Positions 9,764 to 22,343 are shown, counted from the stretch's first letter. The stretch is 59,495 nt of DNA from Alphaproteobacteria bacterium (GCA_026400395.1 JAPLPD010000154.1:13545-73039), one strand, 5' to 3'. Notes: generated by a model not told the origin, from the sequence alone. Made by a program: numbers and translations.

Positions 9764-11134
9764 ATGTCGCGGGTCGGGGAACGAGCGCCAATGTTGCGCC
9801 TTGGTGCCATATTCATAGTGTTCTGCATGGTGCTGATCGCGGCCTCGAGCGGGGCCGTGCTGTATCTGCTGGCCGGCTTGAAGGCGGCGGAGGCAATGAT
9901 CGTCGCCGTCGCCGTGATGACCGGGCTCGCCACCTACCACGCCGTGACCTCCCGGCTGCGCGACCGCTCCGATATCGGCAGTCAGATCGCCGACCTGTCG
10001 CGCGGCACCGGTGACCTCGGCCGCCAGGTCGCCGAACTCGGCCGCCGGACCGTCGCTCTGGAGGCCCAGGGCGACCGGATCATCGACAGCGCTGCCGAAC
10101 GCACCCGCAGCGCCAACGAGGCGATCACCGGCGAGCTTGCCGAGGTCGGCAACCTGGTCAAGCAACTTGCCGAGACGGTCGCCCTGCACGAACTGAAGTT
10201 CGCCGGGGCCCCCAATTTCATGACCGCCGCCCTCAAGGAGGCCGCCCCCGCCGCCGTCGTGGAAAGTGCCCCGGCTGTAGTCGAGGCACCGGCCGCGGAG
10301 AGCAACCACGCCGCCATGATCGAGACCGTCACCGAGGCGCTCGACGCCGGGCGGGTCGATCTCTACCTGCAGCCGATCGTTACCCTGCCGCAGCGGAAGG
10401 TCCGCTATTACGAGGCGTTCACCCGCCTGCGCACCGCCAACGGCGTCGTGGTGACGCCCGCCGAATTCCTCGAAGCCGCCGAGGCCGGCGGGCTGATGCC
10501 GCGGATCGACAAACTGCTGCTGTTCCGCGCCGTGCAGGTGGTGCGCCGCCTGCAACTGAAAAACCGTGAGATCGGCCTGTTCTGCAACCTCGCCGCGGCC
10601 ACGCTGAACGACTCGGAGACGTTCCCCGAAATCCTGCAATTCATGGACGCCAACCGTGCGCTGGCGCCCGCACTCATTCTGGAGATGCGGCAGAGCACCT
10701 TGCGCGCATCGGGGCCGATGGAGAACGAGAGTCTTGCGGCCATGCGCGAACTCGGATTTCGGTTCTGCATGGACCAGGTGACGGACTTGCGCATGGAACC
10801 GCGCGATCTGGGCGAGCGCGGCATCCGTTATGTGAAGATTTCAGCGCCGTTCCTGCTCGGCGAAGCCAACTCCCACGGCTCAGACATCCACGCCGCCGAC
10901 ATGTCCGACCTTCTCGGCCGGTTCGGCATCAGCCTGATCGCCGAGCGCATCGAGGGGGAGTCGCAAGTGGTCGATCTGCTTGAATACGACGTGCGGTTCG
11001 GCCAGGGCTTCCTGTTCTCGCAGCCGCGCCCGGTGCGGGCCGAGGCCCTGCGCGGCGCGCCCGAGGAAAGCACGCCGGAATCGACTGACATGCCGCGCAA
11101 GGTCGCTGCCGGCGGATCGGGCGCTGCATTTTGA
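9764..11134 (+). CDS. TipF-like membrane protein with degenerate EAL domain
   Basis: 456 residues: two membrane helices (LRLGAIFIVFCMVLIAASSG and AEAMIVAVAVMTGLATYHAV), a coiled coil rich in Leu/Gln/Glu (about residues 65-130), an Ala/Pro/Val linker, and a C-terminal EAL-type domain (about 190-425). The domain keeps LYLQPIVTLP and GQGFLFSQPRP. The EAL triad reads EAF, and the DDFG loop has become MDQVTDL, so catalysis is unlikely. This layout matches TipF of Caulobacter, a c-di-GMP-binding protein that positions the flagellar motor. The next gene overlaps its stop. The start at 9764 was taken because it keeps the first helix; ATG 9791 is an alternative. Confidence 0.7.
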   Translation: MSRVGERAPMLRLGAIFIVFCMVLIAASSGAVLYLLAGLKAAEAMIVAVAVMTGLATYHAVTSRLRDRSDIGSQIADLSRGTGDLGRQVAELGRRTVALEAQGDRIIDSAAERTRSANEAITGELAEVGNLVKQLAETVALHELKFAGAPNFMTAALKEAAPAAVVESAPAVVEAPAAESNHAAMIETVTEALDAGRVDLYLQPIVTLPQRKVRYYEAFTRLRTANGVVVTPAEFLEAAEAGGLMPRIDKLLLFRAVQVVRRLQLKNREIGLFCNLAAATLNDSETFPEILQFMDANRALAPALILEMRQSTLRASGPMENESLAAMRELGFRFCMDQVTDLRMEPRDLGERGIRYVKISAPFLLGEANSHGSDIHAADMSDLLGRFGISLIAERIEGESQVVDLLEYDVRFGQGFLFSQPRPVRAEALRGAPEESTPESTDMPRKVAAGGSGAAF

Positions 11135-11994
11135 CCGCCGTGCCGTTCACCCCCAACTTCTCGACATTGGCCGGCGGCTATGACGCCGTGCTGAGCGACG
11201 TGTGGGGCGTCGTCCACAACGGCGTCGTTGCGACACCCGCCGCATGCGACGCACTCACGCGCTTCCGCGCCCAGGGCGGCACCGTCGTTCTGATCACCAA
11301 CGCGCCGCGTCCCGGCGAAGTGGTGACGCATTTCCTCGACAAGCTCCAGGTGCCGCGCAGCGCCTATGACGGCATCGTCAGCTCCGGCGACGTGACCCGC
11401 TCGGTCATGGCGTCGCGGCCGCAGAAGGCGGTGTTTCACATCGGTCCCGAGCGCGACCTGCCGATCTTCGACGGCCTCGGACTTCGCTTCGTGTCGCTGG
11501 CGGACGCCGACTACGTCGTCTGCACGGGCTTGCGCGACGACGACACCGAAACGGCCGAGACATTCCGGCCCGAACTGGAAGCAATGCGCGCGCGCAATCT
11601 GTTCATGCTCTGCGGCAATCCCGATCTCGTGGTCGAGCGCGGCGACCGGCTGATCCATTGCGCGGGCGCGATCGCCGATCTCTACGGCACCATGGGCGGC
11701 ACCGTGGCCTATGCGGGCAAGCCGCATGCACCGATCTACGATCTCACTTTAAAGCGCGTCGCAGACATTCGAGGCAATGCACCGGCAAAACGGCGCGTGC
11801 TGGCGATCGGCGATTCGGTGCGCACCGATGTGAAGGGCGCCACCGACTACGGCCTGGATTGCCTGTTCGTCACCGCCGGCATTCACGCCGAGGAACTGGG
11901 CGACCGGCACGATCCCGATCTGGCGGCGCTGAACAAGATGTTCGCCGACGCCGGCGTCGCCCCGAAGGCAGTCACCAACAAGTTGATGTGGTGA
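11131..11994 (+). CDS. HAD-superfamily class IIA phosphatase-like protein (TIGR01459 type)
   Basis: 287 residues with a HAD class IIA layout. The nucleophile motif is YDAVLSDVWGVVHNG, where the usual second Asp of DxD is replaced by Trp, a feature I associate with the TIGR01459 subgroup. Motif II is VVLITNAPRP and the C-terminal motif is VLAIGDSVRTDVKGATDYGLD. The TTG start at 11131 overlaps the stop of the EAL gene (TTGA), suggesting coupling; GTG at 11140 is an alternative. The substrate is unknown; class IIA members include NagD-like nucleotide and sugar phosphatases. Confidence 0.8.
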   Translation: MTAVPFTPNFSTLAGGYDAVLSDVWGVVHNGVVATPAACDALTRFRAQGGTVVLITNAPRPGEVVTHFLDKLQVPRSAYDGIVSSGDVTRSVMASRPQKAVFHIGPERDLPIFDGLGLRFVSLADADYVVCTGLRDDDTETAETFRPELEAMRARNLFMLCGNPDLVVERGDRLIHCAGAIADLYGTMGGTVAYAGKPHAPIYDLTLKRVADIRGNAPAKRRVLAIGDSVRTDVKGATDYGLDCLFVTAGIHAEELGDRHDPDLAALNKMFADAGVAPKAVTNKLMW

Positions 11995-12007
11995 CGCTCA
12001 ACGTCGT

Positions 12008-12118
12008 TCCGGGGCACGACGAAGGCGTGAACCCGGAATCCACCCCGGTTTCCCGAAATCGCTCAGACAGCGGTTATGGATTCCGGCCCTCGCTTACGCT
12101 CGGCCGGAATGACGCGGT
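12008..12118. repeat. Dispersed intergenic repeat of a second family
   Basis: Between two convergent genes. It holds CGTTCCGGGGCACGACGAAG, GTGAACCCGGAATCCACCCC and GGTTATGGATTCCGGCCCTC, ending CTTACGCTCGGCCGGAATGA. The paired GGATTCCGG/CCGGAATCC and GCTTACGC arms make hairpins. This pattern differs from the CGTCATGGCCGGG family at 4477, 6541 and 26953, but it is also a type seen dispersed between genes in Bradyrhizobium-like genomes. It may serve as a bidirectional transcription end for the HAD and CheY-like genes. Confidence 0.6.
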
Positions 12119-12130
12119 GAGGCTGCGCCC

Positions 12131-12514
12131 TTAAGCGCCGAACACCGCATCGATCTTGGTCTTCAGCGTGTCTGCGTTGAACGGCTTGACGATGTAGTTG
12201 TTCACGCCGGCCTGCTTTGCGGCGGCCACGTTCTCGGTCTTGGATTCCGCGGTGACCATGATGAACGGCGTCGTGCTGATGCTCGGGTCGGAGCGCACCT
12301 TCTTGAGCAGCTCGTAGCCCGTCATCGGCTCCATATTCCAGTCGGAGATGATGAGACCGTAGCGCTTGATATGCATCTTGGAGAGCGCGACGGAGCCGTC
12401 CGGCGCGTCATCGACGTCTGAAAATCCAATCTGCCGCAGCAGATTTCGGATGATACGGATCATGGTGCCGTAATCGTCCACCACGAGGATCGGCATCGAA
12501 GTGTCGACAGCCAT
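12131..12514 (-). CDS. CheY-like single-domain response regulator
   Basis: 127 residues, only a receiver domain. The acidic pocket is D13-D14 (LVVDDY), the phospho-acceptor is D58 (IISDWNM), with T88 (MVTAES) and K110 (YIVKPF) completing the active site. The start at 12514 (MAVDTSMPIL) is chosen because GGAGGGGG lies about 5 bases upstream; the frame stays open upstream but without a ribosome site. It has no output domain, so it probably acts by protein contact as CheY does. No chemotaxis cluster is in the window, though a TipF-like flagellar gene lies 1 kb away. The sequence style (MPILVVDDYGTMIRIIRNLL) is that of alphaproteobacterial CheY. Confidence 0.9.
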   Translation of the reverse strand: MAVDTSMPILVVDDYGTMIRIIRNLLRQIGFSDVDDAPDGSVALSKMHIKRYGLIISDWNMEPMTGYELLKKVRSDPSISTTPFIMVTAESKTENVAAAKQAGVNNYIVKPFNADTLKTKIDAVFGA

Positions 12515-12780
12515 TCTTCCCCCTCCGTCACTGCGCCGGTCCCGCTTATGCCGAGGATGCCGTCGCAAGGCAGAACGGGGGCCAGCCCGCCATTGGACCG
12601 ACCCCTTCCACGCGGTGGAAAGTACCAGAGTGCCGTTGAAGAACCGGTTAAATGCTGGGCTCCGCGACCTCCGGCCCGGTATCGCCGCCAAACCGGTTAA
12701 CGTATCGTTGACGGTGACGGCCTCATCAATTGAACGGACCGAATCCCAGCGCGCCGTGACACAACCAAGACCGCCCGCCA

Positions 12781-13782
12781 ATGACCGAACACGATACCGT
12801 CCGCCCCTTCGCCGTCGTCCGCGACACCGGTCCGGACCTTGATTGGGTGGGCCTTAACCGGCTTTCGCGGCCGGTCGTTGCCATCGGCAACTTCGACGGC
12901 GTCCATCGCGGCCATCGCGCCGTCATCGGAACCGCGATCGAACGCGCCCGGGCGGCGCACCGGCCCGCGGCGGTGCTCACCTTCGAGCCGCATCCCCGCA
13001 CCTTCTTCAGCCCCGACGAGCCGTCGTTTCACCTCACCTCCGAGGCCGCCAAGCTTCGGCTGCTGGCGGCAACCGGGCTCGACGGCGCGGTCATGCTCAA
13101 TTTCAACGCCGCGCTGGCCAGCCTGAGCGCCGAGGAATTCGTCGAACACATCCTGGTGGACCGGCTGGCCATCACCGGCGCGGTGATCGGCTTCAACTTC
13201 CATTTCGGCAAAGCCCGGCGCGGAACGCCGGACTTTTTGGCCGCCGAGGGCGCCCACCACGGATTCTCGGTCGATGTGGTGCCGCCATTCCAGCATCAAG
13301 GCCGGCGCGTGTCGTCCGGCGCGGTGCGTGACGCGCTCGCCGCCGGCCACATCACGAAGGCGACCGAACTGCTCGGCTTTCCCTGGTTCGTAACCGCCCA
13401 GGTGGAGCACGGCGACAAACGCGGCCGGACCCTCGGCTATCCCACCGCCAACCTTCGGCTCGGCAACGACTGCGGCCTCAAGCACGGCATCTATGCGGTG
13501 CGGGTGAGCCTGGGCGGCGCGCGATATGACGGGGTGGCGAGCTTCGGACGCCGGCCGACCTTCGACAATGGCGCCGTGCTGCTGGAGGTGTTCCTGTTCG
13601 ACTACTCCGGCGACCTCTACGGCGCCGTGCTGGACGTCGCCTTCATCGGCTGGATCAGGCCGGAAATGAAGTTCGACGCCATCGAGGATTTAGTCCGCCG
13701 CATGGACCAGGATTCCAGCCAGGCCCGGCACCTGCTGAGCCGCGCGCCTGACGCCTTCCCGACGCTCGGCGTGCCGGGCTGA
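12781..13782 (+). CDS. ribF: Bifunctional riboflavin kinase/FAD synthetase
   Basis: Makes FMN and then FAD. The 333-residue protein has the N-terminal nucleotidyl-transferase motif [14 protein letters not shown] (about residues 35-48), the [15 protein letters not shown] loop ([14 protein letters not shown]), [13 protein letters not shown], and the C-terminal riboflavin-kinase motif [15 protein letters not shown] (about 214-228) followed by [11 protein letters not shown]. Its length is standard. It starts at ATG 12781 and heads a plus-strand run with ileS and lspA, the usual order in many proteobacteria. The 266 bases upstream, to the divergent CheY-like gene, should hold both promoters; I see no clear consensus there. 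Confidence 0.96.
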   Translation: MTEHDTVRPFAVVRDTGPDLDWVGLNRLSRPVVAIGNFDGVHRGHRAVIGTAIERARAAHRPAAVLTFEPHPRTFFSPDEPSFHLTSEAAKLRLLAATGLDGAVMLNFNAALASLSAEEFVEHILVDRLAITGAVIGFNFHFGKARRGTPDFLAAEGAHHGFSVDVVPPFQHQGRRVSSGAVRDALAAGHITKATELLGFPWFVTAQVEHGDKRGRTLGYPTANLRLGNDCGLKHGIYAVRVSLGGARYDGVASFGRRPTFDNGAVLLEVFLFDYSGDLYGAVLDVAFIGWIRPEMKFDAIEDLVRRMDQDSSQARHLLSRAPDAFPTLGVPG

Positions 13783-13822
13783 ATCCTTTGCCCCTAAAGC
13801 AAGTCCTGCTAAAGACCGCGCC

Positions 13823-16863
<3,041 letters not shown>

Positions 16864-16867
<4 letters not shown>

Positions 16868-17397
16868 CCGCCGGGATGCAGGCGCCGCAGCGCTATCTCT
16901 TCGGACCGTTTAGCGCGCTCGGGCTGGCCGCCGCCGTCCTGACCGGCGCCGCCGATCAGGCGTCGAAGCTCTGGCTGCTCAAGGTCTATGAGTTGGCCGA
17001 CCGGGGCGTCGTCAAACTCATGCCCTTCGTCGATCTGGTGCTGACCTGGAACACCGGCATCAGCTACGGCTGGTTCGCCCAGGAGGGCCCATTCGGCCAG
17101 GGCGCCCTGCTCGCCTTCAAGGCGCTGGCGGTCGCGCTGCTGTGGATATGGCTGGCGTGCGCCTCGTCCCGGCTGGCGGCTCTGTCGCTTGGGCTGATTA
17201 TCGGCGGGGCGCTCGGCAATGGCATCGACCGCCTGGCCCACGGCGCGGTGGTCGATTTTGTGCTGCTGTACGCGCAAACTGCCACTTGGCGCTTCAATTG
17301 GTACGTCTTTAACCTCGCCGATGTAGCTATCGTTGCCGGGGTGATCGGACTCTTGTATGAATCCTTATGGGGAGAGAACGCCCCAAAAGCGCCCTGA
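16864..17397 (+). CDS. lspA: Lipoprotein signal peptidase II
   Basis: Inner-membrane aspartyl protease that removes the signal peptide of lipoproteins. The 177-residue protein has four predicted membrane helices and both catalytic motifs: [19 protein letters not shown] (Asp in GNxxDR, Asp in VVDF) and FNLADVAI. The start is GTG at 16864, which overlaps the ileS stop (GTGA); the first residues are [14 protein letters not shown]. The frame extends upstream inside ileS but the coupled GTG is the natural start. Confidence 0.95.
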
Positions 17398-17462
17398 TCG
17401 CGGGGATAACTGCCCTCGCAAGCCACAAACTGCCGTAAGTTCAAAGGGTTCGTATCGGCAAC

Positions 17463-18164
17463 ATGATGAGCTTCAGGCCCAAGACCAAATTCACCGGTTT
17501 CGCCCTCGCGGCCACGCTCGGCATGGCTTTGGTCGTCGCCAGCGGGACGTTCGCGAACGCCGCGGACGATGACGACGACGACGTGCTACTCGACACCAAA
17601 ATCTTTCGCGGCATCATGAAGGGCCTCGGCCTGCGCAAGGACGGCCAGGGCATCGATTACCGCGAGCGCTCGCCGCTGGTTCTGCCGCCCGGCAAAGAGG
17701 CGACGCAACTCCCGCCCCCCCAGGATCCCTTGGCCATCAAGAAGGCCGCCGGCTGGCCGGACGATCCGGATATCAAGCGGGTGAAGCAGGCCCGGGAAGC
17801 CGACCGCAAACGCAAGCCGGTCGAACCCGGCGTCGATGACAGGCCGCTGCCGCCGAACAAGATGACCGATGGTTCGCTTGCCACCACCGGCAGCCGGGCC
17901 GGCGAGGCCCCGGGCCCGTCGCAGGAGCAATCGTCGGCACCGAGCACCAATGCTGAACTCGGCTCCAAGGGCTTCATGGACATGTTCAAGAGCGGTCTTT
18001 GGGCGCCGAAGGAAGAATACACGCCATTCACCGGCGAGCCGCAGCGCAGCAGCCTGACCGAGCCGCCGCGCGGCTACCGCACACCTTCGCCTGCTCAGCC
18101 CTACGGCGTCGGACGCGAAAAGTGGACGCCAACGGTCGCCGATAGGAACGTACCTGCTAAGTAG
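17463..18164 (+). CDS. Exported Pro/Asp-rich hypothetical protein
   Basis: 233 residues. A signal peptide (FTGFALAATLGMALVVASGT, probable cleavage after FANA) is followed by an acidic run of six Asp and a helical stretch (DTKIFRGIMKGLGLRKDG). The rest is Pro/Lys/Arg-rich, low-complexity and largely disordered (DPLAIKKAAGWPDDPDIKRV is the most ordered part). I do not recognise a catalytic domain. It lies between lspA and the M16 peptidase pair on the same strand. No Cys follows the signal sequence, so it is probably periplasmic rather than a lipoprotein. Function unknown. Confidence 0.7.
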   Translation: MMSFRPKTKFTGFALAATLGMALVVASGTFANAADDDDDDVLLDTKIFRGIMKGLGLRKDGQGIDYRERSPLVLPPGKEATQLPPPQDPLAIKKAAGWPDDPDIKRVKQAREADRKRKPVEPGVDDRPLPPNKMTDGSLATTGSRAGEAPGPSQEQSSAPSTNAELGSKGFMDMFKSGLWAPKEEYTPFTGEPQRSSLTEPPRGYRTPSPAQPYGVGREKWTPTVADRNVPAK

Positions 18165-18263
18165 TCAGACGCCGGATCGAGCACTGTCTTCGACGGTCTG
18201 CGTCATACCCGGCGGGGCGTCACGCTCCGCCGCACAACCCAACGAAGACCGCGCGAGACTGCA

Positions 18264-19697
18264 TTGCCCATCAATCTGACGTTCCGGCGCAACGCCCAGG
18301 CCCCCACGGGCGTGGCCCTTGCAAGCTTCGTTGCAGGCTTGCCACTTGCAGGCTTGACCCTGGCCGGCCTGGCCATCGCATCCGTATTCGGCACCGCCAC
18401 CATGGCCGCGCCGAAGCCTGAGATCGGCCACTTCACACTCACCAACGGTCTCGAAGTCGTGGTGGTGCCGGACCGGCGCGCGCCGGTCATCACCCACATG
18501 GTCTGGTACAAGGTCGGCGCCGCGGATGAGACGCCCGGAAAGTCCGGCCTCGCCCACTTCCTTGAGCATCTGCTGTTCAAGGGCACCGCGAAAAACCCGA
18601 TTGGCAAATTCTCACAGACGGTGGCATTCGTCGGCGGCCAGGAAAATGCCTTCACCGCCCAGGACTACACGGGGTACTTCCAGCGCGTATCGCGCGATCA
18701 TCTCAAGACCCTGATGGAGTTCGAGTCCGATCGCATGACCGGTCTGGTGCTGACCGACGAAACCGTAGGCCCCGAACTCAAAGTCGTGCTCGAAGAACAG
18801 AACCAGCGCGTCGCCAACAATCCACGGGCGCGGCTCTCCGAGCAGATCGACGCCGCGCTTTATCTCAATCATCCCTACGGCCGTCCGGTGATCGGCTGGC
18901 GGCACGAGATCGAAAAGCTCAACCGCGAGGAGGCGCTGGCTTTCTACAAGCGCTTCTACACGCCCAACAACGCGGTCCTCGTCGTCGCGGGCGACGTCAA
19001 AACCGACGAAATCAAGGCGCTCGCCCAGGAGACCTACGGCAAGGTTCCCAAAGTCGCGGAGATTGCCCCGCGGGTGCGTCCGCAGGAGCCCGTGCAAATC
19101 GCAGCCCGTCACGTCACGCTGGCGGACGCCCGCGTGCAGCAGCCGAGCCTGCACCGCGCTTACCTCGTGCCCTCGTCAACCACCGCCAAGCCTGGCGAGG
19201 CCGAAGGGCTCGAAATCCTGTCGTTCATTCTCGGCCACGGCACCACCAGCCGGCTCTACCGCACGCTGGTGGTCGAACGCGAACTCGCCGTCGGCGCCGG
19301 CGGTTTCTACAACGGCACAGCCCTGGATGCCACGCAGTTCGGTGTCTATGGATCGCCGAAGCCGGGCGTTACTCTCAACAAGCTCGAAGACGCCATCGAC
19401 GGCGTCATCGACGATGTGGTCGCTAAAGGTGTGACCCCGGAAGAGGTCGAACGCGCCAAGAACCGGCTGATTGCCGATGCCGTCTATGCGCAGGACAGCC
19501 AGGCGACGATGGCGCGCTGGTACGGCGCGGCGCTTACCACCGGATCGACGGTCGAAGACGTGCAAGCCTGGCCCGACCGCATCCGCGCGGTCACCGCCGA
19601 CACGGTGAACGCGGCAGCCAAGGCATGGCTCGACAAGCGCCGTTCGGTGACCGGCTATCTGGTCAAGGATTCTCAGCAAGAGGAAAAGCGAACGTGA
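18264..19697 (+). CDS. M16-family zinc metallopeptidase, catalytic partner (PqqL/mitochondrial-processing-peptidase type)
   Basis: 477 residues. An N-terminal signal-like hydrophobic segment (GVALASFVAGLPLAGLTLAG) precedes the domain. The inverted zinc motif HxxEH is present as AHFLEHLLFKG (H98, E101, H102), with a downstream Glu in TVGPELKVVLEEQNQR. The conserved NPRARLSEQIDAALY and HPYGRPVIGWRHEIE follow. It starts at TTG 18264 in a weak context; the true start is uncertain because an ATG at about 18402 would remove the signal segment. It overlaps the next gene by four bases. Such pairs form a catalytic and a non-catalytic subunit in the periplasm. Confidence 0.85.
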   Translation: MPINLTFRRNAQAPTGVALASFVAGLPLAGLTLAGLAIASVFGTATMAAPKPEIGHFTLTNGLEVVVVPDRRAPVITHMVWYKVGAADETPGKSGLAHFLEHLLFKGTAKNPIGKFSQTVAFVGGQENAFTAQDYTGYFQRVSRDHLKTLMEFESDRMTGLVLTDETVGPELKVVLEEQNQRVANNPRARLSEQIDAALYLNHPYGRPVIGWRHEIEKLNREEALAFYKRFYTPNNAVLVVAGDVKTDEIKALAQETYGKVPKVAEIAPRVRPQEPVQIAARHVTLADARVQQPSLHRAYLVPSSTTAKPGEAEGLEILSFILGHGTTSRLYRTLVVERELAVGAGGFYNGTALDATQFGVYGSPKPGVTLNKLEDAIDGVIDDVVAKGVTPEEVERAKNRLIADAVYAQDSQATMARWYGAALTTGSTVEDVQAWPDRIRAVTADTVNAAAKAWLDKRRSVTGYLVKDSQQEEKRT

Positions 19698-21031
19698 TCC
19701 GCCATCTGCGTTGTCTTGCCGCCGGCGCGTCGGCATTGATCGCCGCGTTCACGGCCCATCCCGCGGAGGCGGCGAAGGTCCAGCGCGTGGTTTCGCCGGG
19801 CGGTATCGAAGCGTGGCTGGTGCAGGAGCCGTCGCTGCCGCTGGTGGCGCTGAACTTCGCCTTCATCGGCGGCGCGACGGACGACCCGGTGGACAAGCCG
19901 GGCGTCGGCTACATGGTTTCTTCGCTGCTTGACGACGGCGCCGGCGAACTCGACGCCAAGGCGTTCCAGCAGCAGGTTGAGGACAATGCCGTCGAGCTGC
20001 GTTTCTCCGTCACGCAGGACTACTTCTACGGCTCGATCCGTCTGCTCAGCGACCGCCAGGAAAAGAGCTTCGACCTGCTGCGTCTCGCGCTCAACCAGCC
20101 GCGCTTCGACGCCGACGCGATAGCGCGCGTGCGCGATCAGATTTTGGCGGGGCTGCGGCGCGAAACCACCGATCCGGGCAGCATCGCCAACCGGGTGTGG
20201 TGGAGCACCGCATTCCCGAACCATCCCTACGGGCGGCCGACCAGCGGTTCGCTCACCTCGGTCCCGGCGATTACCGCCGACGACCTGCGGACCTACGCGC
20301 GCTCGGTCATGGCGCGCGACTCGCTCAAGATCGCGGCGGTCGGTGACATCGACGCTGCAGCCCTGGGCAAGGTGCTCGATCGCGTGTTCGGCGCGCTCCC
20401 CGCGACCGGCAAGCGCATCGCGGTGCCGAACGCGCCGGTGCGCGATGGCGGCCGGCGGATCGTGACGCAGCTCAACGTGCCGCAGGCCGTGGTCCGCATG
20501 GGCGGCGCCGGCATCATGCGCAAGGACCCGGATTTCATCCCGGCCTATGTGGTCAATCACATTTTGGGCGGTGGTTCATTCACCTCCCGCCTTTACGACG
20601 AGGTTCGCGAGAAACGCGGCCTCGCCTACGGCGTGTCGTCCTATCTGCTGTCCATGCGCCACGCCGCCATGTTCATGGCCAACACACAGACCCAGGCCAA
20701 CAGCGCCCGCGAGGCGCTGGAACTGATTGAGGCGCAAGTTCAGCGCATGGTCAAGGACGGTCCGACCGAGGACGAACTGGCCAAGGCAAAAGCGTATCTC
20801 AAGGGCTCCTATGCGTTGAATTTCGACACATCGACCAAGATCGCCAGCATCCTGCTCCAGAACCAGCTCGACGAGCTCGGCATCGACTACATCGACAAGC
20901 GCAACGCCCTGATGGACGCCGTCACGATCGAGGACGCCCGCCGCGCCGCCAAGCGGATCGCCGAAGGCGGCATGCTGGTCACGGTTGTGGGCCAGCCGAA
21001 GGATTTGACCTCGAAGGAACCGGGCGGCTGA
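19694..21031 (+). CDS. M16-family peptidase, non-catalytic partner lacking HxxEH
   Basis: 445 residues with a signal peptide (CLAAGASALIAAFTAHPAEA) and the M16 fold. At the zinc site the sequence reads GVGYMVSSLLDDGAGELD, so the HxxEH residues are gone, while the C-terminal substrate-binding loop (EVREKRGLAYGVSSYL) is kept. This is the alpha/beta subunit split seen in bacterial M16 pairs. The GTG start at 19694 overlaps the stop of the active partner (GTGA), so the two are made together in a fixed ratio. The target is unknown; roles in peptide clearance in the periplasm are plausible. Confidence 0.85.
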   Translation: MIRHLRCLAAGASALIAAFTAHPAEAAKVQRVVSPGGIEAWLVQEPSLPLVALNFAFIGGATDDPVDKPGVGYMVSSLLDDGAGELDAKAFQQQVEDNAVELRFSVTQDYFYGSIRLLSDRQEKSFDLLRLALNQPRFDADAIARVRDQILAGLRRETTDPGSIANRVWWSTAFPNHPYGRPTSGSLTSVPAITADDLRTYARSVMARDSLKIAAVGDIDAAALGKVLDRVFGALPATGKRIAVPNAPVRDGGRRIVTQLNVPQAVVRMGGAGIMRKDPDFIPAYVVNHILGGGSFTSRLYDEVREKRGLAYGVSSYLLSMRHAAMFMANTQTQANSAREALELIEAQVQRMVKDGPTEDELAKAKAYLKGSYALNFDTSTKIASILLQNQLDELGIDYIDKRNALMDAVTIEDARRAAKRIAEGGMLVTVVGQPKDLTSKEPGG

Positions 21032-21068
21032 GCATGTTAGTTGCCCCCGCTGGCGGGGAAGCCATCCG

Positions 21069-22343
21069 ATGACACTGAAACAGTCTATCGATCACGCACG
21101 GCCGGAAAACTTCTCCGAAGTGCTGGCTCGCACCGCCCCGGCGCTCGATATGCTGCGCGCGCGCCACGCCGACGGCACCCTGCCGCTGCTGCGGCTGGCC
21201 GAGAAGCGCGACGACATCGCCACCGTGCTGGGTTACGCGGCGCTGCTCCGCGACGGAACCAGCGATTTGGTTTTTCTCGGCACCGGCGGCTCCAGCCTCG
21301 GCGGCCAGACGCTGGCGCAGCTTGCCGGCCATGCAGTCCCCGGCGTCGGCGCCCTGCGCGATCCGCCGCGCATCCATTTCATGGACAACCTCGATCCTGA
21401 CAGCTACGGCGCGCTGCTGGCGCGCCTGCCGCTCAAGACCAGCCGCTTCGTCGCGGTGTCGAAGTCCGGCGGCACCGGCGAGACGCTGATGCAGACCATC
21501 ACCGCGCTCGATGCGCTGAAGGCGGCCCGGCTCGATCCGCATGATCATGTGCTCGGGATCACTGAGCCCGCCAAGCCCCGCAAGGCGAACGGCCTGCGCG
21601 ATCTGCTGTCGATCCACCAGATCCGGACGATGGATCACGATCCGGGCGTCGGCGGCCGCTATTCCGTGCTGACCAACGTCGGGCTGCTCCCCGCCGCGGT
21701 GTGCGGCCTCGACATCGGCGCAATCCGCGAGGGCGCCGCCGCTGCGCTGGCGCCGGTGCTTGCGAACAGTCCGCCCGGCGACGTGCCCGCCGCCGTGGGC
21801 GCCGCGCTCGCGGCATCGCTGTCTGCAAGCAAGACCATCTCGGTGATGATGGCCTACTCCGACCGGCTTCAGATGTTCACCAAGTGGTACGTGCAGCTCT
21901 GGGCCGAAAGTCTCGGCAAGGACGGCAAGGGCACTACGCCGATCGCGGCGCTCGGCCCGGTGGATCAGCACAGCCAGCTTCAACTCTACATGGCCGGTCC
22001 GCGCGACAAGCTTTTCACCATCGTCACCGCCTCGCCCGCCGGCCGCGGCCCGCGCATCAACGCCGCGCTCGCCAGGATGTCCGGCGAGCCGGATTTTGCC
22101 GGCAAGGCGATCGGCGATCTCGTCGCGGCGCAGGGCCGCGCCACTGCCGAGACACTCGCCAAGAACGGCAATCCGGTGCGCACCATCCATCTCGAGCGGG
22201 TGGACGAGCGCCATTTGGGCGAACTGCTGATGCACTTCATGCTGGAGACGATCATCGCCGCCCATCTGCTCGGGGTCGATCCGTTCGACCAGCCGGCGGT
22301 TGAAGAGGGCAAGGTGCTGGCGAAGAAGTATCTGGCCGGGTAG
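21069..22343 (+). CDS. pgi: Glucose-6-phosphate isomerase (short form)
   Basis: Interconverts glucose-6-phosphate and fructose-6-phosphate. The 424-residue protein has SIS-type sugar-phosphate motifs: LGTGGSSLGGQTLAQLAG (about residues 71-88), VSKSGGTGETLMQT, and the family signature GPVDQHSQLQLYMAGPRDK. It is markedly shorter than the roughly 550 residues of E. coli Pgi; similar short forms occur in Bradyrhizobium-like genomes. The bifunctional phosphomannose isomerase family is a less likely alternative. It starts 37 bases after the M16 pair and is followed by arfB. Confidence 0.88.
   Translation: MTLKQSIDHARPENFSEVLARTAPALDMLRARHADGTLPLLRLAEKRDDIATVLGYAALLRDGTSDLVFLGTGGSSLGGQTLAQLAGHAVPGVGALRDPPRIHFMDNLDPDSYGALLARLPLKTSRFVAVSKSGGTGETLMQTITALDALKAARLDPHDHVLGITEPAKPRKANGLRDLLSIHQIRTMDHDPGVGGRYSVLTNVGLLPAAVCGLDIGAIREGAAAALAPVLANSPPGDVPAAVGAALAASLSASKTISVMMAYSDRLQMFTKWYVQLWAESLGKDGKGTTPIAALGPVDQHSQLQLYMAGPRDKLFTIVTASPAGRGPRINAALARMSGEPDFAGKAIGDLVAAQGRATAETLAKNGNPVRTIHLERVDERHLGELLMHFMLETIIAAHLLGVDPFDQPAVEEGKVLAKKYLAG

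Noticed and set aside
12131-12781. A 216-residue response regulator with an N-terminal extension
   Set aside because: The strong ribosome site before 12514 and the usual CheY N-terminus support the 127-residue form.
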